Below the pieces are notes generated by a model. That model made no database searches, was not told the DNA's origin, and was given only the letters and a program-made list of their open reading frames with translations. 64,000 nt of DNA from an uncultured Bacteroidota bacterium (GTDB lineage Bacteria > Bacteroidota > Bacteroidia > JABEUT01), in the NCBI GenBank assembly GCA_903863935.1, contig CAIPDV010000043.1:1-64000 (forward strand), given 5' to 3'. The position numbers and the translations under genes are program-made. Positions 7,747 to 17,166 of this stretch are shown one piece after another (positions within the stretch are counted from its first letter, which is position 1; the number at the start of each line of letters is the position of its first letter).

Positions 7747-8817
7747 TTACCGTTTCTTCTTAGCCCTTTCATACTGCACGGGCCAACTCACATCAACGCC
7801 TAATTCATTTGCCGCTGTTAGCGGGAAATAAGGGTTACGTAAAAACTCTCGTGCCATAAATACAAGGTCTGCTTTGCCTTCTTCAATAATACTGTTCGCT
7901 TCCTGCGGGGTTGTAATTAAGCCTACGGCTCCTGTCATAATGCCAGTGGCTCTCTTAATATTTTCTGCAAAACTGAGTTGGTACATAGGTTTCAACTGAA
8001 TTTTAATATCGGGTATATTCCCACCGGTGGAACAATCAATCAAATCAATGCCTTTTGTTTTTACAATCTCCGCCAGTTTAATTGAGTCCCCTTCGTTCCA
8101 TCCTTTGTCGCTCCACTCTGTTGCTGAAATGCGCAGGAATAAAGGCTTTTCTTCGGTCCATACTTTCCTAACACTTTCAATAATTTCCAATAAAAAACAG
8201 ATTCGGTTTTCAAATGAACCACCATATTCATCGGTTCGGAAATTACTTGCAGGTGAAAGAAATTCATTTATCAGGTACCCATGCGCGGCATGTATTTCAA
8301 TCACTTTAAATCCTGCTTCCATTGCCCTTTTTGCAGCATCCTGAAAATTCTGAATTATCTGCTTTATCCCGGCAATACTTAATTCAACTGGATTGCAGTA
8401 ACCGCTTTTATAAGCTACAGCACTTGGTCCTACCGCCTGCCAACCTCCATTTTCCGGAGTTACTAATTTACTTCCTTTCCATTCTGAGGCCATACTTGCC
8501 TTGCGGCCCGCATGGGCTAACTGAATTCCGGATAACGAGCCCTGTTGCTCAATAAAAGTTGTAATGCGTTTTAAAAACGGAATATGTTCATCTTTCCAAA
8601 TACCCAAATCATCCGGTGAAATTCTTCCTTCGGGAGAAACAGCAGTTGCCTCGGCAATAATAAGTCCCGCACCTCCAACAGCGCGGCTGCCCAGATGCAC
8701 CAGGTGCCAGTCATTGGCAAAGCCATCCACGCTGGAGTATTCACACATGGGCGAAACTACAATGCGGTTTTTCAGTTCAACGTTTTTTATTTTAAGCGGA
8801 GAAAATAGATTAGCCAT
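7747..8817 (-). CDS. namA: Old Yellow Enzyme family NADPH dehydrogenase (YqjM/NamA-like)
   Basis: 356-residue FMN-dependent ene-reductase. The N-terminus has the thermophilic-like OYE signature SPMCEYSS with Cys25 and Tyr27 (equivalent to Cys26 and Tyr28 of YqjM). The substrate-binding pair is His176/His179 in HAAHGYLINEFLSP, and FMN-binding segments QLAHAGRK and GAVGLITTP are present. Such enzymes reduce activated C=C bonds with NAD(P)H and act in detoxification or redox balance. It starts 5 bp after the stop of the lipoprotein gene at 8823, so it is probably the last gene of a three-gene minus-strand operon. Confidence 0.93.
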   Translation of the reverse strand: MANLFSPLKIKNVELKNRIVVSPMCEYSSVDGFANDWHLVHLGSRAVGGAGLIIAEATAVSPEGRISPDDLGIWKDEHIPFLKRITTFIEQQGSLSGIQLAHAGRKASMASEWKGSKLVTPENGGWQAVGPSAVAYKSGYCNPVELSIAGIKQIIQNFQDAAKRAMEAGFKVIEIHAAHGYLINEFLSPASNFRTDEYGGSFENRICFLLEIIESVRKVWTEEKPLFLRISATEWSDKGWNEGDSIKLAEIVKTKGIDLIDCSTGGNIPDIKIQLKPMYQLSFAENIKRATGIMTGAVGLITTPQEANSIIEEGKADLVFMAREFLRNPYFPLTAANELGVDVSWPVQYERAKKKR

Positions 8818-8822
8818 AATTT

Positions 8823-11126
8823 TTATTTTGAATTCAAATAGGTTTTAAAATACCCACATTCATTAATGATCTCATCGTAATATTTGGTTTTAGAATAATT
8901 GGCTTTCAGCATGGCAAAGTATTTTCCGGCTTTAAAATCGCCTTTGTAATCGCTCGGCTTATAAAGGAAAAACATATTCTGTTCGCATTTGGCAGCCATA
9001 AAACAGCACTTTGCTTTGAATTCAGGATCTTTTGTAGAATTCATGGCTTTGTTGTAGTATTCTTCCGCTTTGCTGCAATTACAATTTATTGGAAGCGGAT
9101 TAACCAACTCGCCTGTATTAGCTACCCTTTCGGTATATTGTGAAAAGCCAAAATATTGGTATACAACACCCGTGCCGGGTGATTCATATAAACTACGGTT
9201 GTTCCCGAAATAGGTCATATTATATAATGCATTTGCCATCAGGAAATAATTTTCTGCAAGGTGTTTAGGGTCAGTTTTAATTGAGTTTTCAAGCAGAACC
9301 AAACGAAGTACAAATTCCTTTTTGGTATGAAAAGAAGAAGTATCGGAAGCGGCTATGGGATCGACATCGCTGTCTCGTGCGGCATCGCATTCATGGCAAT
9401 CGTTAATTTGAATATCGAGTGGGTCATAGCCATAAAGTTCTGCACTTCCTGCGCTGTCATCTTCAGACAATTTTGAGTATGCTTCTTTATAACTTCCCTT
9501 ATATAACAATAGCGTTGCTTGAATATCTATCAAATCTCTTTTGGAATATTTAAACTCATCGCAGGCATATTGCTCAAATTCAGTTTTATTCTTTTTACCA
9601 ATAAATGTTTCTATTTTGTTCAGTAAAAATTCATCATCCAATACTTCATCGTCGATTGAACGGGTAAAGCAAACAGCCATAAGCGTGTCATCAATGTCCA
9701 AATATTTATGCCTCAGCAGATCTAAAATTTCATGGTGTGCATATTTTTGAGGAAAGTATGCCGTATGATTTAAGTTCTTTACCCATTTAAGCTCAGGTAC
9801 AATATTTTGTTCGAATGTTTTATCGCCGGCCTTACCTTCATTCAATTTATTGAAAAGCTCTATTAGCCTTGCCTCCTCCAAAACCAGCGAGTCTCCATTA
9901 CATTCTGCTTTAGCTTTATTTAAATATTTTTGAAAGTCCTTATCAGCTGTTGTCCAGCCAAGATATCCCGCAGCTAAATCCCACTCATACGGCTTGGACG
10001 TGTTTCCTTTATCGGCTACTATCTTTATGAATATCTGCAAATCCCTGTTCAGCGAATCGGATTGATATCTGAGCTCTTGCTTATTCATGGCTCTTGCCAG
10101 CATCAAGTCCATCAGGTCCGATTTTGGGTCGAGTGCATATATCTCCTTCATAGCTCTTATTGCATCTGCGTAAATTCCAAACATCTGCCATAATACTTCT
10201 TTCTCCCTGTTACTTTTTGCCATTGCCATAGTTTGCTTCCAATCGTTCTCCTCCTGCGGATGAAAACTTAAATAGGCATCAATCCTCATTATATTACTTT
10301 GATCATATAGCAGGGAATATAAATAGTCAGCATTGCTAAATTGCCCGCTCCCGTAGTAGGCCCCTGCAGCATATCCCATAGCACGATATTTCATACTGTT
10401 CGCATTTGTTTCAAGCATGCTTTTTTGGTTTGCATAAAGTTGAATGCATTTATCATATTGCTTGCTCATATAGTATAAACGTATCAACTGAAAAACATAA
10501 CGCTGTTGGACAAAAGAGCTGTTGGTATTGGTAATTTGTTTCAATCCACCCTCAATCAATATCCCCATCCCCGCTTTATCTTTGCGATGGTCCTTCGCCA
10601 GGTTTTCTTCATCATACCAGTATACGGGTTCGTATGTTACATACTTTTCACAGCGTTTGGCAAAGCCCATGTAATAAAGGAAATCAAGAGCAGCACGGCT
10701 TTCCTTTATTTTTAAAATAGAGTTCTTTTTCAACGTATCGCTAACGGGATAACCGGCTTTCTTAATGGAAAATATAAGCGTGTCTATTTCGCCGGGACGT
10801 GCTGCGTAAAGAATATAATTCAGATCATCCTCTGAAACTTTATTATTAAAATATTCTCCCCATTCTTGAATATTGACTTCAGAAAACCCTTTGCCATAGT
10901 AATCTGTATGTTCTGATTCATACAGTGCACGCGGGGTATAAAAAAAATCGGAATGTGCTGTGTCGCCTGTTATTTCAGGAGGAAAAAAGGAGGCAACATA
11001 ATCATCATCTTCATCGTAAGCATCGCCACAGGCAAAGCCAATAGCAATGGCAACACCAATTAAGGCCATCAGGAAAAATGGAGATCCAACCCAGGAAAAT
11101 CTCGACCCTTTTGTTTTACTGACCAT
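8823..11126 (-). CDS. Large putative lipoprotein, tandem paralogue B
   Basis: 767 residues from the ATG at 11126; this start overlaps the stop of the upstream paralogue by 11 bp, and a longer form from 11168 would extend 53 bp into that gene. A membrane-directing segment (GSPFFLMALIGVAIAIGFAC) ends in Cys and is followed at once by acidic residues (GDAYDEDDDY), resembling a lipoprotein with a Bacteroidota surface-export signal, although the lipobox is atypical. Then comes FFPPEIT and a long helical region reminiscent of TPR arrays (AYSKLSE, YYNKAMNS, MAAKCEQ). Function unknown. The last ~27 residues are almost identical to paralogue A. Confidence 0.7.
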   Translation of the reverse strand: MVSKTKGSRFSWVGSPFFLMALIGVAIAIGFACGDAYDEDDDYVASFFPPEITGDTAHSDFFYTPRALYESEHTDYYGKGFSEVNIQEWGEYFNNKVSEDDLNYILYAARPGEIDTLIFSIKKAGYPVSDTLKKNSILKIKESRAALDFLYYMGFAKRCEKYVTYEPVYWYDEENLAKDHRKDKAGMGILIEGGLKQITNTNSSFVQQRYVFQLIRLYYMSKQYDKCIQLYANQKSMLETNANSMKYRAMGYAAGAYYGSGQFSNADYLYSLLYDQSNIMRIDAYLSFHPQEENDWKQTMAMAKSNREKEVLWQMFGIYADAIRAMKEIYALDPKSDLMDLMLARAMNKQELRYQSDSLNRDLQIFIKIVADKGNTSKPYEWDLAAGYLGWTTADKDFQKYLNKAKAECNGDSLVLEEARLIELFNKLNEGKAGDKTFEQNIVPELKWVKNLNHTAYFPQKYAHHEILDLLRHKYLDIDDTLMAVCFTRSIDDEVLDDEFLLNKIETFIGKKNKTEFEQYACDEFKYSKRDLIDIQATLLLYKGSYKEAYSKLSEDDSAGSAELYGYDPLDIQINDCHECDAARDSDVDPIAASDTSSFHTKKEFVLRLVLLENSIKTDPKHLAENYFLMANALYNMTYFGNNRSLYESPGTGVVYQYFGFSQYTERVANTGELVNPLPINCNCSKAEEYYNKAMNSTKDPEFKAKCCFMAAKCEQNMFFLYKPSDYKGDFKAGKYFAMLKANYSKTKYYDEIINECGYFKTYLNSK

Positions 11127-13446
11127 TCGTATATTTTCTGAAATACCCACATTCATTAATGATCTCATCGTAATATTTCGTTTTAGAATAATTCGCTTTC
11201 AGCATGGCAAAATATTTCCCTGCTTTGAAATCACCATTATAGTCTTTCGGCCTGTGAGTAAAGAAGTAATTCTGTTCGCATTTAGCAGCCATGAAACAAC
11301 ATTTGGCTTTAAACTCCTTCGAGTTTGATGCATTCATAGCTTTAAGGTAGTACTCCATTGCTTTGCTGCAATCCATATAGAAAGGCCAGGGGTCGTTAAT
11401 AGTATCATTACTATAATATTTATATTCAAAACCTGCATAATGCATGTAAGTTGCTTTCGAATCGTAAAAGCTCCTATTATTCCCAAAATAACCCATGTTG
11501 TAATACCCGTTTGCAAGCATAAAATACGTGTGAGCTTTACGTGCGGGGTCGCTTTTTATTTTGTCCTCCAGCTTAATCATTGCTTCAATAAAATCTCTTT
11601 TATTATTAACCACAGGTAAATTGGGGTCGGGGTCCTCACCCGGATCACTTAGCCCATATCCATCATTATCGCAGTCGTGACAGTCTTTTATATGCGCTAT
11701 AAAAGGATCACCATAAAGGGATTCATAACCTGCACTATCAACTTCACTTAATTTAGCCAATGCATCTTTAAATTTATAATCATACAGCAAATTTGTTGCT
11801 TGTATTTCCACGATATCCTTCTTGCTGTATGAAAACACATTCAAAGCATACTGGTCAAATATGGTTTTTGTTTTTTTATCCATAAATTTTTCAATGGCTT
11901 CCAGGACATCTTCATCAAGCGACACTGTTTTGTGATTAGCGCAGGCAAAGCATTCCGATTTCACCATGTCATGTATTGCGGCGTATTTCACACTCAACTC
12001 ACCTAAAACGTACTGCCTTGCAAAGTCCCTTGGAAAATGCTGCGGATGCTGTGTTAGTTCAAGCCAGATAAGGTCGGGAACCAGACTTTGTTCAAATTGA
12101 AAATCGCCGGTTTTACCTCTGTTTACTTTATCCAGCAGATTTATTAACCTTACTTCCTCCAATACCAAGGAATCTCCCTGCGATTCGGATTTGGCTTTAT
12201 CGAGATAATTATGGAAATTTTTACCTCCTCTCGCAAACTCCAAATACCCGGCTGCCAGATTCCATTCGTATGTTTTGGCAGTATTTTCTTTATCGGCAAC
12301 AGTTTTTATAAACTTAACCAAGTTATCTTCAACAATCTCGCGTCCGATTCCGGCATTGCTGTCGGGAATATAACCACCAATCATTTCATCAAAACGAATA
12401 ACAAATTTTTCCTCTTCTTTATTAACCGTTCTTGCCAGTAACATATCAAGCAATTCCGATTTAGGATTGATGGCATACACTTCTTTTAATGCCCTGAAAG
12501 GGTCTTTGTAAATGCCGAGCATTTGCCATAACACGGCCTTCTCATTTGGTGTTTTTGCCATTGCCAAAGTTTGATTCCAGTCTTTTTCCTCCTGCGGATG
12601 AAAACTGAAGTAAGCACTTACACGCATAATATCGCTGTTAGCGTATATCAAGGAATAGAGATAGTCGGACTGTGCAAAATTCTTCTCGCCATAATATGCC
12701 CCTGCAGCATATCCCATGGTACGATACTTCATACTATTGGCATTTGTTTCCAATAACGTTTTTTGCTGAGCATAAAACTGAACGCATTTATCATATTGCT
12801 TGCTGATATAATACAGACGCAACAACTGAAATACATATCGCTGTTTTACAAAATTATTTTTCGGATTAGTCATTTGCTTTAATCCACCTGCTATCAAAGC
12901 ATTCATTCCGGCTACATCTTTTCTCGGGTCTTTGTTACTGTCCCGGTCATCATACCAATATTGGTATTCATACGTTCCATACTTCTCACATCGCTTTGCA
13001 AAGCCCATATAGTAAAGGAAATCAAGAGCAGAGCGAGTATCCTTTATTTTCAAAATTGAATTATCCCTTAATTTATTGCCTACGGGATAAAATCCTGATT
13101 TCTTTATAGAAAATATAAGCGAATCAATTTCTCCGGAGCGGGCTTTATAGAGAATATAGTCCAAATCCTTATCAGTAACCTGCTTTTGAAAATAAGCAGA
13201 CCATTCATCAATATTCACTTCATTAAAATCAGTAATGTAACCATCTTTCCTGCTTGAAACATACAGCGGATCCGGAGTGCAAAAAAACTCATTGAATTTT
13301 TCATCGTGTGTTATTTCAGGGGGAAAAAATGAGGATGTATAATAATCGTCAAAACCCATATCGCCACAGGCAAGTGAAATTATTACTGCGGCAATAACAA
13401 TACCTAATAAAGTAAAAGGTGATTTGAGCCAGGGATATTTTGCCAT
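11116..13446 (-). CDS. Large putative lipoprotein, tandem paralogue A
   Basis: 776 residues. The N-terminal hydrophobic stretch (FTLLGIVIAAVIISLAC) ends in Cys followed by GDMGFDDYY, again a plausible lipidation site with an acidic export signal. The family signature FFPPEIT is at ~40, and the helical, TPR-like C-terminal half contains CFMAAKCEQN and an ending GYFRKYTNGQ. Shared blocks with paralogue B include SILKIK(D/E)(T/S)R(S/A)ALDFLYYMGFAKRCEKY and MKYR(T/A)MGYAAGAYYG. First gene of the operon A-B-namA, with a promoter element at 13472-13479. Function not recognised. Confidence 0.7.
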   Translation of the reverse strand: MAKYPWLKSPFTLLGIVIAAVIISLACGDMGFDDYYTSSFFPPEITHDEKFNEFFCTPDPLYVSSRKDGYITDFNEVNIDEWSAYFQKQVTDKDLDYILYKARSGEIDSLIFSIKKSGFYPVGNKLRDNSILKIKDTRSALDFLYYMGFAKRCEKYGTYEYQYWYDDRDSNKDPRKDVAGMNALIAGGLKQMTNPKNNFVKQRYVFQLLRLYYISKQYDKCVQFYAQQKTLLETNANSMKYRTMGYAAGAYYGEKNFAQSDYLYSLIYANSDIMRVSAYFSFHPQEEKDWNQTLAMAKTPNEKAVLWQMLGIYKDPFRALKEVYAINPKSELLDMLLARTVNKEEEKFVIRFDEMIGGYIPDSNAGIGREIVEDNLVKFIKTVADKENTAKTYEWNLAAGYLEFARGGKNFHNYLDKAKSESQGDSLVLEEVRLINLLDKVNRGKTGDFQFEQSLVPDLIWLELTQHPQHFPRDFARQYVLGELSVKYAAIHDMVKSECFACANHKTVSLDEDVLEAIEKFMDKKTKTIFDQYALNVFSYSKKDIVEIQATNLLYDYKFKDALAKLSEVDSAGYESLYGDPFIAHIKDCHDCDNDGYGLSDPGEDPDPNLPVVNNKRDFIEAMIKLEDKIKSDPARKAHTYFMLANGYYNMGYFGNNRSFYDSKATYMHYAGFEYKYYSNDTINDPWPFYMDCSKAMEYYLKAMNASNSKEFKAKCCFMAAKCEQNYFFTHRPKDYNGDFKAGKYFAMLKANYSKTKYYDEIINECGYFRKYTNGQ

Positions 13447-13471
13447 ACTTTAATCAACAGGTTAAGGTTAT

Positions 13472-13479
13472 CAAAGGTA
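13472..13479 (-). promoter_or_regulatory. -7 element for the lipoprotein operon
   Basis: On the minus strand TACCTTTG, a full match to TAnnTTTG, 25 bp before the start at 13446. Confidence 0.55.
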
Positions 13480-13512
13480 TAAATAAGCGATTGAACTACG
13501 ATAATAGCCGGG

Positions 13513-13520
13513 TATATTTC
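13513..13520 (+). promoter_or_regulatory. Possible -7 element for the glycan cluster
   Basis: TATATTTC, one base off TAnnTTTG, 25 bp before the start at 13546. The 99-bp divergent gap would thus hold both promoters. Confidence 0.35.
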
Positions 13521-13545
13521 TAATAACAGCTATCTTAGCAGTTGA

Positions 13546-14769
13546 ATGAAGTTGATCATACTTACACAATACTTTCCGCCCGAAGTCGGAGCCCCGCAAA
13601 ACCGGCTTTACGAAATGGCTGTCCGCCTGCAAAAGATGGGTGTGGAAATTGAGATTCTAACGGCTATGCCGAATTACCCTTCCATGGAGATCCACAAGGA
13701 ATACAAGGGCAAATGGTATGTTAAAGAAACGATGGATGGCATGACGCTGCACCGTGCTTGGATATGGGTTGGCAAGAGTAAAAGTATTCTCCCGCGCCTG
13801 CTCAATTATTTCTCATTTGTCTTTTCATCCTTATGGATTGGAACCTTTAAATTATCCAAGACTGATTATTTACTTTGTGAATCTCCCCCACTCTTTTTGG
13901 GGATTTCAGGAGTACTTTTAAAGAAATTCAAAAAAGCAAAACTAATTTTTAATGTGTCGGACCTATGGCCCGAGAGTGCTGAAAAACTAGGATTGATAAC
14001 AAACAAATTCCTGCTGAAAAATACGACAAGACTTGAGGAATACCTTTACCGATCATCTGCAATCATTACAGGGCAAACACAGGGAATTGTGAAGAATATA
14101 AAAGACCGTTTTCCTGACAAACCGGTTTACTGGCTGCCAAACGGAGTTGATCTTTTATATTACGACCCGGATAAAATAACTTCGCAATGGCGTGAACAAA
14201 ATGGATTTTCAAAAGATGATTTTATTATTCTGTATGCCGGAATAATTGGCCATGCCCAGGCATTGGAAACGATTATTGAAGCTGCCGAACTGACTAAAAA
14301 CAACCAGTCAATAAAATGGATTCTTTTAGGCAGCGGGCCTGTGAAAGAAAAACTCGTAGCCATGCAACAGGAAAAACAATTGATGAATGTTTACTTTTAT
14401 CCGCCGGTTCCAAAATCAAGTATGCCGCAAGTATTGAAAGATATTAATGTTTCACTGGTTCCATTGAAAAATATCGAATTGTTCAAAGGTGCTTTACCTT
14501 CAAAAATATTTGAAGCTCTCGCCATGAAGAAACCTTTATTACTTGGAGTGGAAGGCGAAGCCAAAGATTTATTCATTGAGCAAGGCAAAGCCGGACTGGC
14601 TTTTAAACCGGAAGATGCAGAGGATTTGGTAAAAAATGCAATCCATTTGTATAACAACAAATCAGAAATTGCACAACTTGGAGAAAATGGAAGAAACTAC
14701 GTTGAAGCCAACTTTAACCGGGATACGATTGCAGAAAAATTCTACAAATTTTTGAATGGTGAAAAGTAA
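13546..14769 (+). CDS. Glycosyltransferase family 4, WbuB-like
   Basis: 407 residues with GT-B fold. The N-terminal domain begins LIILTQYFPPEVGAPQNRLYEMA, typical of the WbuB-type group, and contains the membrane-associated stretch LLNYFSFVFSSLWIGTFKL. The C-terminal donor-binding domain shows YAGIIGHAQALETIIEAA, ILLGSGPVKEKL and the E-x7-E-like region SKIFEALAMKKPLLLGVEGE. Family members add an amino sugar or deoxyamino sugar to a lipid-linked glycan in the cytoplasm. The exact sugar cannot be inferred. First gene of a tight four-gene cluster; overlaps the next gene by 14 bp. Confidence 0.88.
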   Translation: MKLIILTQYFPPEVGAPQNRLYEMAVRLQKMGVEIEILTAMPNYPSMEIHKEYKGKWYVKETMDGMTLHRAWIWVGKSKSILPRLLNYFSFVFSSLWIGTFKLSKTDYLLCESPPLFLGISGVLLKKFKKAKLIFNVSDLWPESAEKLGLITNKFLLKNTTRLEEYLYRSSAIITGQTQGIVKNIKDRFPDKPVYWLPNGVDLLYYDPDKITSQWREQNGFSKDDFIILYAGIIGHAQALETIIEAAELTKNNQSIKWILLGSGPVKEKLVAMQQEKQLMNVYFYPPVPKSSMPQVLKDINVSLVPLKNIELFKGALPSKIFEALAMKKPLLLGVEGEAKDLFIEQGKAGLAFKPEDAEDLVKNAIHLYNNKSEIAQLGENGRNYVEANFNRDTIAEKFYKFLNGEK

Positions 14770-15952
14770 AATAACAGGCATAAAATTTGGATTGCTTTGC
14801 TTAATAGGCTTTATGCTTACGTTTTACATTTTCTTAACTCCCTTGTGCATTGTACTGTTTTTGGCTTTCTGGCTACTGGAAGGTGATTTAAGCAGGAAAC
14901 TGACGGCCTGGGTTAAAAATAAATATGCATTATTATTTATGGCCTTGTACCTGATTTACCTAATCGGGATGCTTTATACGGTCAATACTAAACATGGTTG
15001 GTTTGATATGCAAATAAAACTCAGTATTATTTTATTTCCGTTAATTCTTTCATCGGAAGGGGAAATGGATTTCAGAAAACAAAAATGGTTCGGGTTTGCA
15101 TTTATTTTGGGTGCCGTGCTGCATGGTTTGGGATGTTTGATTTATGCATCCTACCAATATCTTTCGAATGGTATTACTGAGTTTACTTATATGCATTTTT
15201 CAAAGTTTGTGCATCCAACGTATTATTCAATGTATATTGATATGGCATTTGTATTTATTTATTATGCCCTTATGACGAAAGGGAATGAGCTGACTAAAAA
15301 CGAAAAACGCTTTCTTTATTTTTCCGCTCCATTTCTCCTTGTAATACTTATTCTACTTGAATCTAAAATGGGATTGATTGTAACTGCTTTGCTGGTACCT
15401 GCATTGCTTTTCAACTATTTTTTACGAAATCATTCCATTTTTAAAGCCGTTGCAACTGTTGTTGCAGTAATTGGTTTGCTGTTAATCGGAATTACTAAAA
15501 TGTCACGCTTTAGTGCTGTTGGTGATTTACTTTCAGGTAAAAACAGAAACGTGCAATCTGTTGAATCTACACAGGCCCGTTATTTTGTTTGGCAGGCCGC
15601 ATGGAAGGTTGTAAAAAACAAACCGGTTTTGGGACATGGAACAGGTGATACTACTGCTTTGATGCATCAATATATTGCAGACAGCATGACCGGAGCACAT
15701 GCGGAAAAACTTAATGCGCATAATCAATATTTGCAAACCGCCATCTCAGTTGGAATTCCTGGGATACTAATTCTACTGGCAAATCTGTTCATTCCACTCA
15801 TATTGGCAATTAAGAAAAAACGGTTTGTTTACACCATGTTTATTCTGATACTCCTGTTAAACTTTCTCACAGAATCAATGCTTGACCAACAGGCAGGCAC
15901 CATGTTCTATGGGCTCTTCAATTCCCTGCTAATGTTTAATTTTGTGATATAA
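14756..15952 (+). CDS. O-antigen polymerase/ligase family membrane protein
   Basis: 398 residues with about 10-12 hydrophobic helices, a large periplasmic loop at ~260-310 (LGHGTGDTTALMHQYI...AHNQYLQTAISVGIPG), which is the Wzy_C/WaaL signature. Such proteins polymerise O-antigen repeat units or ligate glycan to lipid A core or protein. Whether this is Wzy or WaaL cannot be decided from sequence. The start ATG lies inside the end of the glycosyltransferase gene, which suggests translational coupling. Confidence 0.85.
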   Translation: MVKSKITGIKFGLLCLIGFMLTFYIFLTPLCIVLFLAFWLLEGDLSRKLTAWVKNKYALLFMALYLIYLIGMLYTVNTKHGWFDMQIKLSIILFPLILSSEGEMDFRKQKWFGFAFILGAVLHGLGCLIYASYQYLSNGITEFTYMHFSKFVHPTYYSMYIDMAFVFIYYALMTKGNELTKNEKRFLYFSAPFLLVILILLESKMGLIVTALLVPALLFNYFLRNHSIFKAVATVVAVIGLLLIGITKMSRFSAVGDLLSGKNRNVQSVESTQARYFVWQAAWKVVKNKPVLGHGTGDTTALMHQYIADSMTGAHAEKLNAHNQYLQTAISVGIPGILILLANLFIPLILAIKKKRFVYTMFILILLLNFLTESMLDQQAGTMFYGLFNSLLMFNFVI

Positions 15953-15960
15953 TTTCCAAT

Positions 15961-17166
15961 ATGATAAATTTTGCTCCACCGCGAATAGATGAAAAAACAA
16001 TAGAAGCTGTTGCCGAAACGCTTCGTTCGGGTTGGATTACAACCGGACCCAAAACAAAGCTGCTCGAGAAAAAGATATCGGAATATTGTGGGATTCAACA
16101 GACGCTATGCCTTAATTCGGCTACTGCCGGGTTGGAACTTGCGTTGCGTTGGTTTGGTGTTGGCCCGGGAGATGAGGTGATTGTTCCCGCTTATACTTAT
16201 GCTGCAACCGCTAATGTGGTAATCCATTGCGGTGCTACACCAGTTTTAGCAGACGTGAACAACAGCGATTTTTGCATTTCTCTTTCAGCTATTGAAAAAG
16301 CAATTACTTCTCGAACAAAAGTTATTATGCCAGTTGATTTTGGTGGTTTACCCTGCGACTATGATGCCATAAACGCGTTGGTTGAAAAAGTAAAAAACAA
16401 ATTCATTGCAACTAAGCCCAACCAGGAAAAACTTGGAAGGATTTTAGTATTGTCAGATGCAGCACATTCAATGGGAGCCACATACAAAGGCAAAACAGCA
16501 GGTATACTTACGGATATTTCTGTGTTTTCATTCCATGCTGTGAAGAACCTTACTACTGCTGAAGGCGGAGCCATGTTGTTCAATCTTCCATCTCAATTTG
16601 ATAATGCAACTATCTATAAAGAACTTAGCATACTGTCGCTTCACGGGCAAACTAAAGATGCGATGGCTAAAATGCAAAAAGGCAATTGGAAATATGATAT
16701 TGTGGAAGCCGGCTATAAATGCAACATGACCGATTTAGCGGCTACCATTGGGTTGATTGAATTGGAAAGATATAAGGACGATACCCTGCTAAAGCGCAAA
16801 TCAATCATTGAGGGTTATGATGCTTTTTTTTCAAAATGCAAATGGGCTGAGATGCCTGTTAGTAAAGACATTAACAGGGAATCCTCTTACCATCTGTTTG
16901 CACTAAGAATAAAAAATATTACAGAACAACAACGGGATACTATCATTCAGAAAATATTTGACCGGGATGTAGCTGTTAATGTGCATTTCATTCCTATACC
17001 CATGATGAGTTTTTACAAGAACCTGGGATATAAAATGAGTGATTACCCGGTAACGTATGATAATTTCTCCCGCGAAATTTCATTACCAGTTTACTATGAT
17101 TTGACTGAAGAACAGGTTGGCATTGTTTGCAAGGCAGTACAAGATTCAGTAGAAGAAGTGATATAA
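15961..17166 (+). CDS. DegT/DnrJ/EryC1/StrS aminotransferase
   Basis: 401-residue PLP-dependent sugar aminotransferase. The PLP lysine is K195 in SFHAVKNLTTAEGGAM; NSATAGLELALR, VPAYTYAATANV and LSDAAHSMGA are the cofactor-binding and dimer segments. Members transfer an amino group from glutamate to a nucleotide-linked 4-keto (or 3-keto) sugar, giving for example UDP-4-amino sugars or GDP-perosamine. No dehydratase or acetyltransferase is next to it, so the keto-sugar donor must be made elsewhere. It begins 8 bp after the polymerase/ligase gene and overlaps the next start (TAATG). Confidence 0.93.
   Translation: MINFAPPRIDEKTIEAVAETLRSGWITTGPKTKLLEKKISEYCGIQQTLCLNSATAGLELALRWFGVGPGDEVIVPAYTYAATANVVIHCGATPVLADVNNSDFCISLSAIEKAITSRTKVIMPVDFGGLPCDYDAINALVEKVKNKFIATKPNQEKLGRILVLSDAAHSMGATYKGKTAGILTDISVFSFHAVKNLTTAEGGAMLFNLPSQFDNATIYKELSILSLHGQTKDAMAKMQKGNWKYDIVEAGYKCNMTDLAATIGLIELERYKDDTLLKRKSIIEGYDAFFSKCKWAEMPVSKDINRESSYHLFALRIKNITEQQRDTIIQKIFDRDVAVNVHFIPIPMMSFYKNLGYKMSDYPVTYDNFSREISLPVYYDLTEEQVGIVCKAVQDSVEEVI

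Noticed and set aside
11126-11168. Longer N-terminus for lipoprotein B
   Set aside because: It would extend into the conserved C-terminal codons of paralogue A; the later ATG gives a normal signal segment and an 11-bp overlap.
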